64,000 nucleotides of DNA from Gaiella sp. (GCA_027493885.1 JAOSJZ010000001.1:124001-188000), one strand, 5' to 3'. Counted from the stretch's first letter, positions 50,980 to 59,662 are shown. Numbers and translations: made by a program. Notes: generated by a model from the letters alone, not told the origin.

Positions 50980-52143
50980 TCAGCGGGGGCGGGCGGAATC
51001 GTTGTCCGCATCGCCCGCCTCGTAGATCTCGGCGAGCTTGCGCTCGAGGCTCGCCTCGTTCGGCTGGACGTAGATGTTGGCCGTCGTTCCGATGTCCTCG
51101 TGGCCGAGCAGCTGCTGTGTGGCTCGGATGTCTCCCGTCGCGAGGTAGAACTCCGTGCCGGCCGTGTAGCGGGCGGCGTGCATCTTCATCCCCTTGGTCT
51201 GCCCGGGCTCGACGACGCCGGCGCGCTGGAGGCAGCGGTACCACCAGCGATGGAGGGCGGTCGAGCTCAGGGGCTTGAGGCGGTTCGCGTGCACGACGGC
51301 GATCTCCGCCTTGTCCTCGCCGGAGACTTGCCCCTTCTGCCAGCGCGGCGCTTTGACCTCCGGAAAGAGCAGGTACTCATTCGGATCCCGTCCGAGGATG
51401 AGCAGCTCGAGCTCCTGCCGCAGCTCTTCCGTCGGCAGCGGCAGGTTCCTGATCTTGCCTCCCTTGGAGTGGACGCGCACGCGGCGCCGGCCGAGATCGA
51501 AGTCCTTGAGGCGGAGCTGGGCGAGTGACCCCTTGCGGATACCGATCAGGAAGAGAAGCTTGAGCGCGACGCGATCGCGGAGCTCGAGCTGCGCCGCCAT
51601 GAGCCGGTCGACGACGTCGCGATCGAAGAGCGGACGCTCGATGTCGCGGAGCCGCGGGCTCCGGATCGGGACGACGGGGTTGCCCTGGAGCTTGAACTCG
51701 CCCTGCGCCCAGCGGAAGAAGGACATGAGAACCGCGCGCACCTTCTTACGCGTCCGCGGTGCGGCTTCGCCCCAGCGCTCGTCGATGAACTCGCGGAGGC
51801 GAGTGGTGCCTGCCGGCGGCTCGAAGTCCGTGAGCTCGAGATCGGCGTGGTCGAGCGCCAGCTTGGACAGGATCGCCTCGTAGTCGCGCAGCGTCTCCGC
51901 GGTCGCCCCGTACTCGTTCCGGAACCAGCGGATGAAGTGGGCGACCTCGAGACCGACCGGCGTCGACCGGTAGGACTTGTCCTTCACGGCCTCACGCATG
52001 ATCCGGGCAGCCTCGCCGAGCGTCAAGCAGAGCGGTCTCGGCGCCAGCGGGGTCGCGCGATGAAGCGGCGGGCGCGGCGGTGCCTCGACCGGCTCCGTCG
52101 CCGGCAGCTCGAGGCTGAGCTGGGCGAGGCCTGGCTGAGGCAT
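50980..52143 (-). CDS. int: tyrosine recombinase/integrase
   Basis: LLFLIGIRKGSLAQLRLKDFDL; MKMHAARYTAGTEFYLATGDIRATQQLLGHEDIGTTANIYVQ. Confidence 0.92.
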   Translation of the reverse strand: MPQPGLAQLSLELPATEPVEAPPRPPLHRATPLAPRPLCLTLGEAARIMREAVKDKSYRSTPVGLEVAHFIRWFRNEYGATAETLRDYEAILSKLALDHADLELTDFEPPAGTTRLREFIDERWGEAAPRTRKKVRAVLMSFFRWAQGEFKLQGNPVVPIRSPRLRDIERPLFDRDVVDRLMAAQLELRDRVALKLLFLIGIRKGSLAQLRLKDFDLGRRRVRVHSKGGKIRNLPLPTEELRQELELLILGRDPNEYLLFPEVKAPRWQKGQVSGEDKAEIAVVHANRLKPLSSTALHRWWYRCLQRAGVVEPGQTKGMKMHAARYTAGTEFYLATGDIRATQQLLGHEDIGTTANIYVQPNEASLERKLAEIYEAGDADNDSARPR

Positions 52144-52209
52144 GGATGCCGAGAGTAACAAAAATGTTCCTAAAGAGGAAATCGGCCCGAGAGGTAGAAT
52201 CGACCCGTC

Positions 52210-52500
52210 ATGACGAGTGGACTGATGATCAGGGAGGCGCGGCTCCTCGCCGGGCTCTCGCAGGGCGAACTCGGCGCTCGAGTCGGGAAGGACCGCGCTC
52301 AGATCGCGCGGTGGGAACGCGGGGCTGTCGACCCGAGCTTCGAGACATTGCGCCAGCTCGTGCGCGCGTGCGGCTTCGAACTCAATGTCTCCATCGGCCC
52401 CGCTGATGTGGACGAGGCGGGGGAGAAGGTTCTCCGTCGCAAGCTCCGCCTGTCGCCGCAGGAGCGCTTCCAGGAGTTCCTGAAGGCCTCTCGGAAGTGA
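52210..52500 (+). CDS. XRE-type helix-turn-helix protein
   Basis: LMIREARLLAGLSQGELGARVGKDRAQIARWERGAVDPSFETLRQLVRACG. Confidence 0.87.
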   Translation: MTSGLMIREARLLAGLSQGELGARVGKDRAQIARWERGAVDPSFETLRQLVRACGFELNVSIGPADVDEAGEKVLRRKLRLSPQERFQEFLKASRK

Positions 52501-52985
52501 GCCCGGACCGCTTGTCGAAGCCGTTCGACCCGCGGGCCCTCCTCGGCGTCCTCGACCGACACCACGTGGCGTTCATCGTGATCGGCGGCCTTGCCCGAGT
52601 GATCGAGGGTGCCGACGAGGTCACGAGAGGCGTCGACATCACGCCGTCGACAAAGCCCGAGAACCTCCGGCGTCTCGCCGACGCGCTCGACGAGTTGGGC
52701 GTGGGGGAGACGGATCTCGACGCGGAACAGCCAACCACCGTGATGACTCCGCACGGCGAGCTCCAGGTGATCCCTGTACCGGCCGGCACACGCGGCTACG
52801 ACGATCTGCGACGAGCGGCGGTCCGTGAGCCCATCGGCAAAGGGCTACGACCGGCGGTCGCGTCGAAGGGCGACCTCGCACGGATGCTCTCCGCACTTGG
52901 CCGCGAGGAGCACGCTGAGAAGCTCCGCCAGCTCCGCCACCTCATCGAGCTCGAACACGAGCTCGGGATGGGTATCGAGCTCTGA
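52497..52985 (+). CDS. nucleotidyltransferase-like protein, possibly catalytically altered
   Basis: VAFIVIGGLARVIEGADEVTRGVDITPS; GTGA overlap with HTH gene. Confidence 0.65.
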   Translation: MSPDRLSKPFDPRALLGVLDRHHVAFIVIGGLARVIEGADEVTRGVDITPSTKPENLRRLADALDELGVGETDLDAEQPTTVMTPHGELQVIPVPAGTRGYDDLRRAAVREPIGKGLRPAVASKGDLARMLSALGREEHAEKLRQLRHLIELEHELGMGIEL

Positions 52986-53261
52986 CGTTCAGCCGCCTCC
53001 CTAGACAACATGGACGGCGAGACACAGATGCACTTCTGCGAGAGTGCTGAAAAGCGAGACGTACGGTGGTTCCGAGGACCTGCGAGCGGAACGATTCGAG
53101 GCTTCACCTCGAACTGTTCCGATCGCTCTGAAAGCGTCGGTGTGCGAGCCCGAGCATCCGAGGGATGCATCTGCGTCCCGCCTGGTTCGCCCTGGGCCTG
53201 CCGGAGCCCTTGGGGAGCAAGGTCGCCGCCGATTTGAGCCATCCGGCGGGCGCCTTACGCT

Positions 53262-53307
53262 CTGCTCACGTCAGCGGCCGTTACGCAGTTTCCGCTGACG
53301 CGAGCAG
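53262..53307. terminator. inverted repeat (16-bp stem, one G-U) after the HTH/NTase operon
   Basis: ctgctcacgtcagcgg / ccgctgacgcgagcag, 14-nt loop. Confidence 0.45.
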
Positions 53308-53357
53308 CTCGTCTTCAGGGTTGACGGGCGGGCTGCCGACAGCTATTCTGCTTACGT

Positions 53358-53371
53358 GTTTACATGTAAAC
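53358..53371. promoter_or_regulatory. perfect palindrome gtttaca-tgtaaac, probable operator
   Basis: AT-rich 14-bp palindrome immediately upstream of the ribbon-helix-helix gene. Confidence 0.6.
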
Positions 53372-53381
53372 GCTCCGTGGA

Positions 53382-53744
53382 ATGGAGATAGCCATGGCTC
53401 GGACTACGAAGAGCATCCGTTTCGCCGAGGAGCACCAGGAGCTCCTGAAGCTCCTTGCCGCGTTCGAAGGCCTGTCCGAGGGTGAGCTCGTGGAGCACGC
53501 TCTCGAGTCATTCGTCCACGGGCGTGTCCTCGCGTACCGGAAGACTCTCGGCCTCTCGCGGGACGACGTCGACGTCCGGATCGAGGACGCCGGAGAGCTC
53601 GTCGCCCGGCTCCGTGACGCCATGGTGCGCGCGATCGCGGAGGGAGCTCATGCTCCCAGCGAGGACGAGATCAAGGCCGGCCTGCGCGAGCGTGCTGCCG
53701 CGCGCCGAGAGCAGGCCGTGGCGGAGGCAGCCGTTCCTGCTTGA
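53382..53744 (+). CDS. ribbon-helix-helix antitoxin-like protein
   Basis: ARTTKSIRFAEEHQELLKLLAAFEGLSEGELVEHALESFV. Confidence 0.65.
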   Translation: MEIAMARTTKSIRFAEEHQELLKLLAAFEGLSEGELVEHALESFVHGRVLAYRKTLGLSRDDVDVRIEDAGELVARLRDAMVRAIAEGAHAPSEDEIKAGLRERAAARREQAVAEAAVPA

Positions 53745-54523
53745 TCGCGCGCTGGCTAACCCAGCGCTGCCGCGACGAGGACGTCCCGCGGGCGGTCCGG
53801 GTGAGGCCGGGCCTGGCTCGGTTGCTCGAGGAGCAATACTCGAGTTCGCCGCTAACGGACGCCTGGGCTGGTCGGACGCGTGCGGATACATGGACGTGGC
53901 ACCACGGCGACGGCCGCGGCGTCGTTTGGCGCGATCGCGACCGCGACGTTCTCTGGCTTCTGTGCTTCGCCGACGAGCACGACGGCGGATACGAGCTCGG
54001 TCACGCTCTCGTCGACGCCGATTCCGCTCGGGACAGGCTCTACCCGAAGCTCGATCCGACATACGCCACATCGGGCGGTCCTACTGCCGCCTGGGAGGAG
54101 TTCGTCGACGAAGACGCGCTCGAGTGGCTCCGATTCATCCACGGCGCCGCCGAGTTCTTCGACGACCGCCAAAGCGACCTGAACGTCGGCGAGCCTCTCG
54201 AGTGGCGCGCGGCCGGCGTGATAAGGCTCGCGCTGGAGGACGATCTCATGAAGCTCACTGTCGGGACACGCCTCGTCTATGCGGACGAAGCAACCGACCG
54301 CGACCGGTATCTCAGACCCGGTGAGATCGAGGAAGTCTTCCTCCAACTGGTCGGCGACCTCGACGATGACTTCTGGGAGGCTCATGTTCCGCCGTACGCG
54401 CACGGTTACGTGAACTACCTATTCGTGCCACCACGTCCCGATGCCGGCGCGTGGCTGGACGCCCGGATTGCCGAGATCATTGCCGCGAAGCCGCGCCGAG
54501 GAAGCGACCCAAGCCGGGTGTGA
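53741..54523 (+). CDS. unknown protein, translationally coupled to the RHH gene (candidate toxin/effector)
   Basis: TTG start overlapping upstream TGA; 260 aa. Confidence 0.6.
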   Translation: MIARWLTQRCRDEDVPRAVRVRPGLARLLEEQYSSSPLTDAWAGRTRADTWTWHHGDGRGVVWRDRDRDVLWLLCFADEHDGGYELGHALVDADSARDRLYPKLDPTYATSGGPTAAWEEFVDEDALEWLRFIHGAAEFFDDRQSDLNVGEPLEWRAAGVIRLALEDDLMKLTVGTRLVYADEATDRDRYLRPGEIEEVFLQLVGDLDDDFWEAHVPPYAHGYVNYLFVPPRPDAGAWLDARIAEIIAAKPRRGSDPSRV

Positions 54524-54721
54524 GGTCATCCCCGAACCGGGCGGGATCCGACGCCCACCAGAGCGACAACCAGCAGCTGTCAGGAGTGTCGCGTCGGCGC
54601 CGACGCGGCCACGTGCGGCGGCGACGACGACGCCGCGGGGCGAGCATTCGGCAGAACGGGGTATCCGGTTAGCTCCCCCGGATCGCTAGACGAGAAGGGT
54701 GGTTGCGCACTGAAGTTGCGC

Positions 54722-54727
54722 TATGTT
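54722..54727 (+). promoter_or_regulatory. TANNNT-type -10 box (tatgtt) 6 nt upstream of leader ATG
   Basis: Spacing would give a leaderless or near-leaderless transcript starting at about 54733-54734; -35 weak. Confidence 0.3.
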
Positions 54728-54733
54728 CCGACT

Positions 54734-54799
54734 ATGTTCGAGCGCACACATCAGGCTCTGATGATGGCCCTGGTGCCAGGGCCTGTCGGCGTGCGCTAG
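54734..54799 (+). CDS. putative leader peptide MFERTHQALMMALVPGPVGVR upstream of metG
   Basis: Short ORF with tandem ATG ATG codons at 54761-54766, inside alternative RNA structures. Confidence 0.4.
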   Translation: MFERTHQALMMALVPGPVGVR

Positions 54800-54873
54800 T
54801 TCCACCGTCGCTCAACGGGCCCCAGAAGTAGCGGGGCCAGAATCTCATCGGTTGGCTGGCCCTGCGGGGCCAG
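54741..54873 (+). promoter_or_regulatory. candidate attenuator/leader RNA of metG
   Basis: agcgcac/gtgcgct closing stem (54741-47/54791-97); hairpins 54749-54763, 54766-54783, 54818-54838, 54856-54873; cagggcc 54777-54783 is complementary to ggccctg 54858-54864. Confidence 0.5.
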
Positions 54874-54886
54874 AAAGGAGAACCCG

Positions 54887-56401
54887 ATGAGCACCAAGCG
54901 ACGCTTCTACATCACGACTGCCATTCCCTACGTGAATGGCGACCCACATCTCGGCCACGCGCTGGAGTTCGTTCAGGCGGACGTGCTCGCGCGGCATCGG
55001 AGGCGGCGCGGTGACGACGTGCGCTTTCTCACCGGCACCGACGACAACGCACTCAAGAACGTCGATGCTGCGCTCGCCGCAGGGCTTTCGGTCGCGGAGT
55101 TCGTCGCAGACAAGGCGCAGCGGTTCTCCGATCTCGCTGAGCCGCTGCAGTTGTCAAACGACGACTTCATCCGCACGAGCATCGACCCGCGACACCGGCC
55201 CGGTGTGGAACGGCTCTGGGCTGCGTGTGCCGAGGCAGGCGATCTCTATCAGCGTGACTATGAGGGTCTCTACTGCTCGGGCTGTGAGGCGTTCGTCTTT
55301 CCTGGCGACCTGAACGACGGCCTCTGCCCTGAGCACAACGAAGCCCCGGAGCGGATCGTCGAGCGCAACTGGTTCTTTCGCCTCTCGCGCTACCAGGACG
55401 CGCTTCTCGATCTGATCGAGAGCGGACGCTTGCAGATCGCGCCCGAACACCGACGCAACGAGGTGCTCGCCTTTATCCGCGGCGGGCTGAGCGACTTCAG
55501 CGTCTCACGCGCGCAGGAGCGCACACGTGGCTGGGGCATCCCTGTGCCCGGTGACCCGTCGCAGGTGATCTACGTCTGGTTCGACGCGCTCGCCAACTAC
55601 ATCACGGCGCTCGACTTCGCCGAGGACGCAGCCGCTTACAACGACTGGTGGAGAGAGAGCGATGACCGTCTGCACGTGATCGGCAAGGGCATCATCCGCT
55701 TCCACGCGATCTACTGGCCCGCGATCCTCATCTCCGCCGGTCAGCCGCTGCCGACGACCATCTTCGTTCACGACTACCTCACGGTTGACGGACAGAAGCT
55801 CTCGAAGTCGCTCGGCACTGCGATCGACCCATCGGAGGCGATCGAGCGCTACGGGCCGGACGCGCTCCGCTGGTGGTTCCTCCGCGACGTGCCCCGAGCC
55901 GGCGACGCCGACTTCCGCCCCGACCTGATCGCCGCGCGCGCGAACGAACTCGCCGACGGTCTCGGCAACCTGATCAACCGCACGATCGCACTCGTCAGTC
56001 GCAACTGCACAGTCGAAGCGTCGAGGCGCGGCGAAACAGTTGCCGAAGCTGTTGGTCTCGCAACCTCGTGCGCCGAACTACCGTCGGCAATCGATGCGGC
56101 TCTCGCCGCCTTCGACCTTCGCAGTGCGGCGAACGCACTATGGGAGGTTGTCGTAGAAGCAAACCGATTCGCCTCAGCGACGCGACCGTGGGAACTTGCG
56201 AGGGCTGCACGATCGGGCGATGGCACGGCGGCTGCCCGGCTCGACTCGGTGCTCGGGGTGTTGATCGACGCCTGCTCGCACATCGCCTCCGAACTCGATC
56301 CGTTCCTGCCCCTTGCGGCGCAAAGGATCAGCGCCGCGCTTGCCGACCTCGACGTGCAGAAGGGCCGCGCTCTCTTCCCGAAGGTGGAGGCAGAGGCATG
56401 A
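54887..56401 (+). CDS. metG: methionyl-tRNA synthetase
   Basis: YITTAIPYVNGDPHLGHALEFVQADVLAR (HIGH); YCSGCEAFVFPGDLNDGLCPEHNEAPE Zn knuckle; GQKLSKSLGTAIDP (KMSKS); aaggag RBS. Confidence 0.97.
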   Translation: MSTKRRFYITTAIPYVNGDPHLGHALEFVQADVLARHRRRRGDDVRFLTGTDDNALKNVDAALAAGLSVAEFVADKAQRFSDLAEPLQLSNDDFIRTSIDPRHRPGVERLWAACAEAGDLYQRDYEGLYCSGCEAFVFPGDLNDGLCPEHNEAPERIVERNWFFRLSRYQDALLDLIESGRLQIAPEHRRNEVLAFIRGGLSDFSVSRAQERTRGWGIPVPGDPSQVIYVWFDALANYITALDFAEDAAAYNDWWRESDDRLHVIGKGIIRFHAIYWPAILISAGQPLPTTIFVHDYLTVDGQKLSKSLGTAIDPSEAIERYGPDALRWWFLRDVPRAGDADFRPDLIAARANELADGLGNLINRTIALVSRNCTVEASRRGETVAEAVGLATSCAELPSAIDAALAAFDLRSAANALWEVVVEANRFASATRPWELARAARSGDGTAAARLDSVLGVLIDACSHIASELDPFLPLAAQRISAALADLDVQKGRALFPKVEAEA

Positions 56402-56427
56402 ACGTCGAGACCGGCGAGGGAACCTTG

Positions 56428-56454
56428 CGCGGGTTCGATTCCCGCCGCCTCCAT
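56428..56454 (+). repeat. distal att copy of ssrA 3' end
   Basis: Perfect 27-bp match to 50911-50937. Confidence 0.92.
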
Positions 56455-56602
56455 CTCCGTCCTGCTCGGCGAAGCCGGTACGTGATCGCCGTGAGGCTCG
56501 TCGACGTGATCGCGGTGCGGTGATCCGCGGCTTCGCCGCACCGGGAGTCGGGGGAACCCCGGATGCCGCGCCGCCCGGCCGTCGAGACGATGGGGACGCT
56601 CG

Positions 56603-57489
56603 ATGGTGCCCGGAGAAGGGAGCGGTCGGGTGCAGGAGATGCTGATCGTCGGACGGGGCGGCGAAGGAGTTGTGGTCGCGTCGCAACTCCTGGCGGACGC
56701 GTTCGTGCGCGCGGGGCTGTGGGCGCAGAGCTTCCCGGAGTTCAAGGCCGAGCGGCGCGGCGCGCCGATCTCGGCATTCCTGCGCTGGGACGACGCCCCG
56801 ATCCACCGCCGCTACAAGGTGCGCGAGTGCGACGTCCTCGTCTCCGTCTCGCCGTCGCCCCCCTCCGAGGACGTGCTCCGAGCCGTCCGACCGGGCGGCC
56901 TGGTCGTCCTGAACCGGGAGAGCCGGTACCCGCATACGGGGCCGTTCGAGATCGCGCGCGTCCCGGCTTCGCGGATCGCCCGCGACCTCGGCGTTCTCTC
57001 GGCGGAGGGGAGGCCGATGGGGAACGTCGCCCTCCTCGGCGCGTGCGTCAGGCTGCTCCTGTCGGACGGGCTCCGTTTCCTCGAGGCTGCGATCGCCGCG
57101 CGGATGGGCTCCGCCGCGGGAGCGAACGTCGCCGCTGCGCGGGAGGGGTACGAGCGGTGCACGAGGCAGCGCACGCGCGGAGGCGACGTGCCGCTCGAGC
57201 TCGCGGCGACGGTCGCAGCCGCGACGGCGGCGCCGCGACCGCTGCCGGTGTTCCCGGTGAGCACGACCGACTCGTTCGGCATCCACACGGGCTCCTGGTC
57301 GCTCGACCGCCCCGTTCTCACCGACGCGTGCACCTCGTGCGCGCTGTGCGCGCTGTTCTGCCCGGACGGCGCGATCACCCGAACCGACGGCGCCATGGCG
57401 ATCGACTATCTCTACTGCAAGGGCTGCGGCATCTGCGAGGCCGTCTGCCCCGTCCGCGGGCGATCAGGATGGAGGAGGCGGCAGCGTGA
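56603..57489 (+). CDS. 2-oxoacid:ferredoxin oxidoreductase fused gamma-delta subunit (apparent indel near 57460)
   Basis: IVGRGGEGVVVASQLLADAF; CTSCALCALFCPDGAI...CKGCGICEAVCPV 2x[4Fe-4S]. Confidence 0.88.
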
Positions 57490-58658
57490 GCGGGACGATG
57501 CTGCGCGGTCGCACCGTGCTGACGGGCGACGAGGCTGCCGCGCACGCGGTGGCGCTCGCGCGGACGCAGGCGGTCGGCTGCTACCCGATCACGCCGCAGA
57601 CGATCGTCGTCGAGCGGCTCGCCGACCTCACGGCGGGACGCGACGACGTCGTGTTCGCGAACGTCGAGAGCGAGCACGCGATGCTCGGCTACGTGATCGC
57701 GGCGTCGCGCGTCGGCGTGCGGACGTTCACCGCCACATCCTCGCAGGGCCTGCTGTACGCGCACGAGCAGCTCCACCGCGCCTCGCGCGAGCGCGTGCCC
57801 GTCGTCATGGTCAACGTCAACCGGTCGATCCTCGCGCCCTGGAGCCTCGAGCCGGACCTCTCGGACAGCCTGAGCCAGCGCGACACGGGGTGGATCCAGC
57901 TCTACTGCGCGTCCGTGCAGGAGGTGCTCGACAGCGTCCTCTGCGCCTACCGGATCGCCGAGACGGTGATGCTGCCGGTGATGGTGTCCGCCGAGGGCTT
58001 CCTCCTCTCGCACACCGCGGAGGTCGTCTACGTGCCGGAGCAGAAGGACGTCGACGAGTTCCTGCCGTCCTTCCGCCCGCCGGACGACTGGGTGCTCGAC
58101 CCCGATCGGCCGCGCACGTACTCGGCGCTACCGCAACCCGTCGAATACTCGCAGTTCCAGCGGAGGGTCGCCGAGGCGATGGACGAGGCGCGCGGCGTCG
58201 TCGAGAGCGTCGCCGCGGAGTTCGGCGTGCGCTTCGGCCGCCGCAAGGTCGGCGCGCTCGACATCGCAGGCGCCCCGGACGCCAGGTCGGCCCTGGTCAC
58301 GATGGGGACGATCGGCGACTCGGCGCTCGAGCTCCTGCCCGGGGACGACGACCTGCTGCTCGTGCGCGTGCACGCCTACCGCCCGTTCCCCGCCGGCGAG
58401 CTCGCCGCAGCCCTCGCCGGCCGCTCGTACGTGTCCGTCGTCGACCGTGCCGCGGCGTTCGGCTCCCTCGGCCCGCTCGGCGCCGACGTGCGGTCGCTCG
58501 ACCTCGGCCCGGGAACCGTCACGACCGACTACGTCTGCGGGGTCGGCGGCACGGAGGTCACCCCTGTGACCCTGCGCTGGGCGCTCGAGCACACGCGCGC
58601 GAACGCCGGGCGGATCCCGGGCCACGACCCGGTGATCGTGCCGGAGGAGGTGCGCTGA
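57486..58658 (+). CDS. 2-oxoacid:ferredoxin oxidoreductase alpha subunit
   Basis: GDEAAAHAVALARTQAVGCYPITPQTIVVERLADL; VESEHAMLGYVIAAS. Confidence 0.92.
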   Translation: MSGTMLRGRTVLTGDEAAAHAVALARTQAVGCYPITPQTIVVERLADLTAGRDDVVFANVESEHAMLGYVIAASRVGVRTFTATSSQGLLYAHEQLHRASRERVPVVMVNVNRSILAPWSLEPDLSDSLSQRDTGWIQLYCASVQEVLDSVLCAYRIAETVMLPVMVSAEGFLLSHTAEVVYVPEQKDVDEFLPSFRPPDDWVLDPDRPRTYSALPQPVEYSQFQRRVAEAMDEARGVVESVAAEFGVRFGRRKVGALDIAGAPDARSALVTMGTIGDSALELLPGDDDLLLVRVHAYRPFPAGELAAALAGRSYVSVVDRAAAFGSLGPLGADVRSLDLGPGTVTTDYVCGVGGTEVTPVTLRWALEHTRANAGRIPGHDPVIVPEEVR

Positions 58659-59599
58659 TGGCCCGGTGGGTCGACGAGATCGTCACGGAGGAACGGCTCC
58701 TGCACCCGGGCCACGCGGCCTGCGCCGGCTGCGGCCCGGCGATCAACGTCCGGCACGTGCTCGACGGGCTCGCGGCGGCGCGGCCCGACTCGCGGATCGT
58801 GCTCGTGATCCCCGCCTCGTGCTGGACGATCATCGCGGGCGTGTGGCCCGTGAACGCGTTCGGCGTCACGGTGCACCTCACGCCCTTCGCCTCCGCCGCG
58901 GTCGAGGCTGCGGCGATCAAGTCCGCCCTGCGACTCGTGGGTCGCACCGACACGCAGGTCGTGGTCTGGGGAGGCGACGGATCGACCTGCGACATCGGCT
59001 TCACCGGGGTCTCCGCGGCCGCAGAGCGGAACGACGACGTCGTCTACGTGCTGAACGACAACGAGGCGTACATGAACACGGGCGTCCAGAAGTCCGGCGG
59101 GACGCCGGAGGGGGCTTGGACGACAACGACGCCCGCCGCTGCACCGCGGTCGGGACAGAAGAAGGAGATCGCGCGGATCATGGCGGCGCACGGGATCCCC
59201 TACGTGGCGACGCTCGCCGCGGGCTCGGTGCCGATGCTCAAGGACTTCAGGGCGAAGGTCACGCGGGCGGCCGGGATCCCGGGCTTCCGCTTCCTCCACG
59301 CGCTGGGTGCGTGCCCGCCGGGGTGGAAGTACCCGACGGGCGAGTCCGCGGAGATCGTCCGGCTCGCCGTCGAGTCGCACGTGTTCCCGCTCTGGGAGTG
59401 CGATCACGGCGCCTGGCGGATCACCTACCGGCCCAAGCGTCCCGTTCCCGTGCGCGACTACCTGGGCGTGCAGGGGCGGTTCTCCCACCTCTCTCGCGAG
59501 GAGATCGACGCGATCCAGGCGCACGTGGACGAGCGCTGGGACGCGCTGACAGCGGTCGGCGAGCCAGACCGGGAGCTCCCCCGGGCGAGCTCGCGCTGA
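58658..59599 (+). CDS. 2-oxoacid:ferredoxin oxidoreductase beta subunit
   Basis: HAACAGCGPAINVRHVLDGL; WGGDGSTCDIGFTGVSAA; LNDNEAYMNTGVQKSGGTP. Confidence 0.93.
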   Translation: MARWVDEIVTEERLLHPGHAACAGCGPAINVRHVLDGLAAARPDSRIVLVIPASCWTIIAGVWPVNAFGVTVHLTPFASAAVEAAAIKSALRLVGRTDTQVVVWGGDGSTCDIGFTGVSAAAERNDDVVYVLNDNEAYMNTGVQKSGGTPEGAWTTTTPAAAPRSGQKKEIARIMAAHGIPYVATLAAGSVPMLKDFRAKVTRAAGIPGFRFLHALGACPPGWKYPTGESAEIVRLAVESHVFPLWECDHGAWRITYRPKRPVPVRDYLGVQGRFSHLSREEIDAIQAHVDERWDALTAVGEPDRELPRASSR

Positions 59600-59662
59600 G
59601 CCCGGGGTGTGCGTCGACCGCGGCCCGCCGACTAGCGTGTCGCCCATGAGAGGCCGAGCCGC

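Larger units (their letters stand above)
50938..56454. mobile_element. integrative element at ssrA, about 5.5 kb, carrying integrase and metG
   Basis: Tyrosine integrase adjacent to the ssrA 3' end; 27-bp direct repeats at both ends. Confidence 0.87.

Noticed and set aside
54700-54886. T-box riboswitch upstream of metG
   Set aside because: No AGGGTGGNACCGCG-type T-box sequence or recognisable specifier loop; the leader ORF and alternative pairings fit attenuation better.
56428-56454. Independent tRNA gene at the distal repeat
   Set aside because: Only the T-arm and acceptor 3' strand are present, directly after the metG stop; no room for a 5' half. Identity to the ssrA 3' end identifies it as an att copy.
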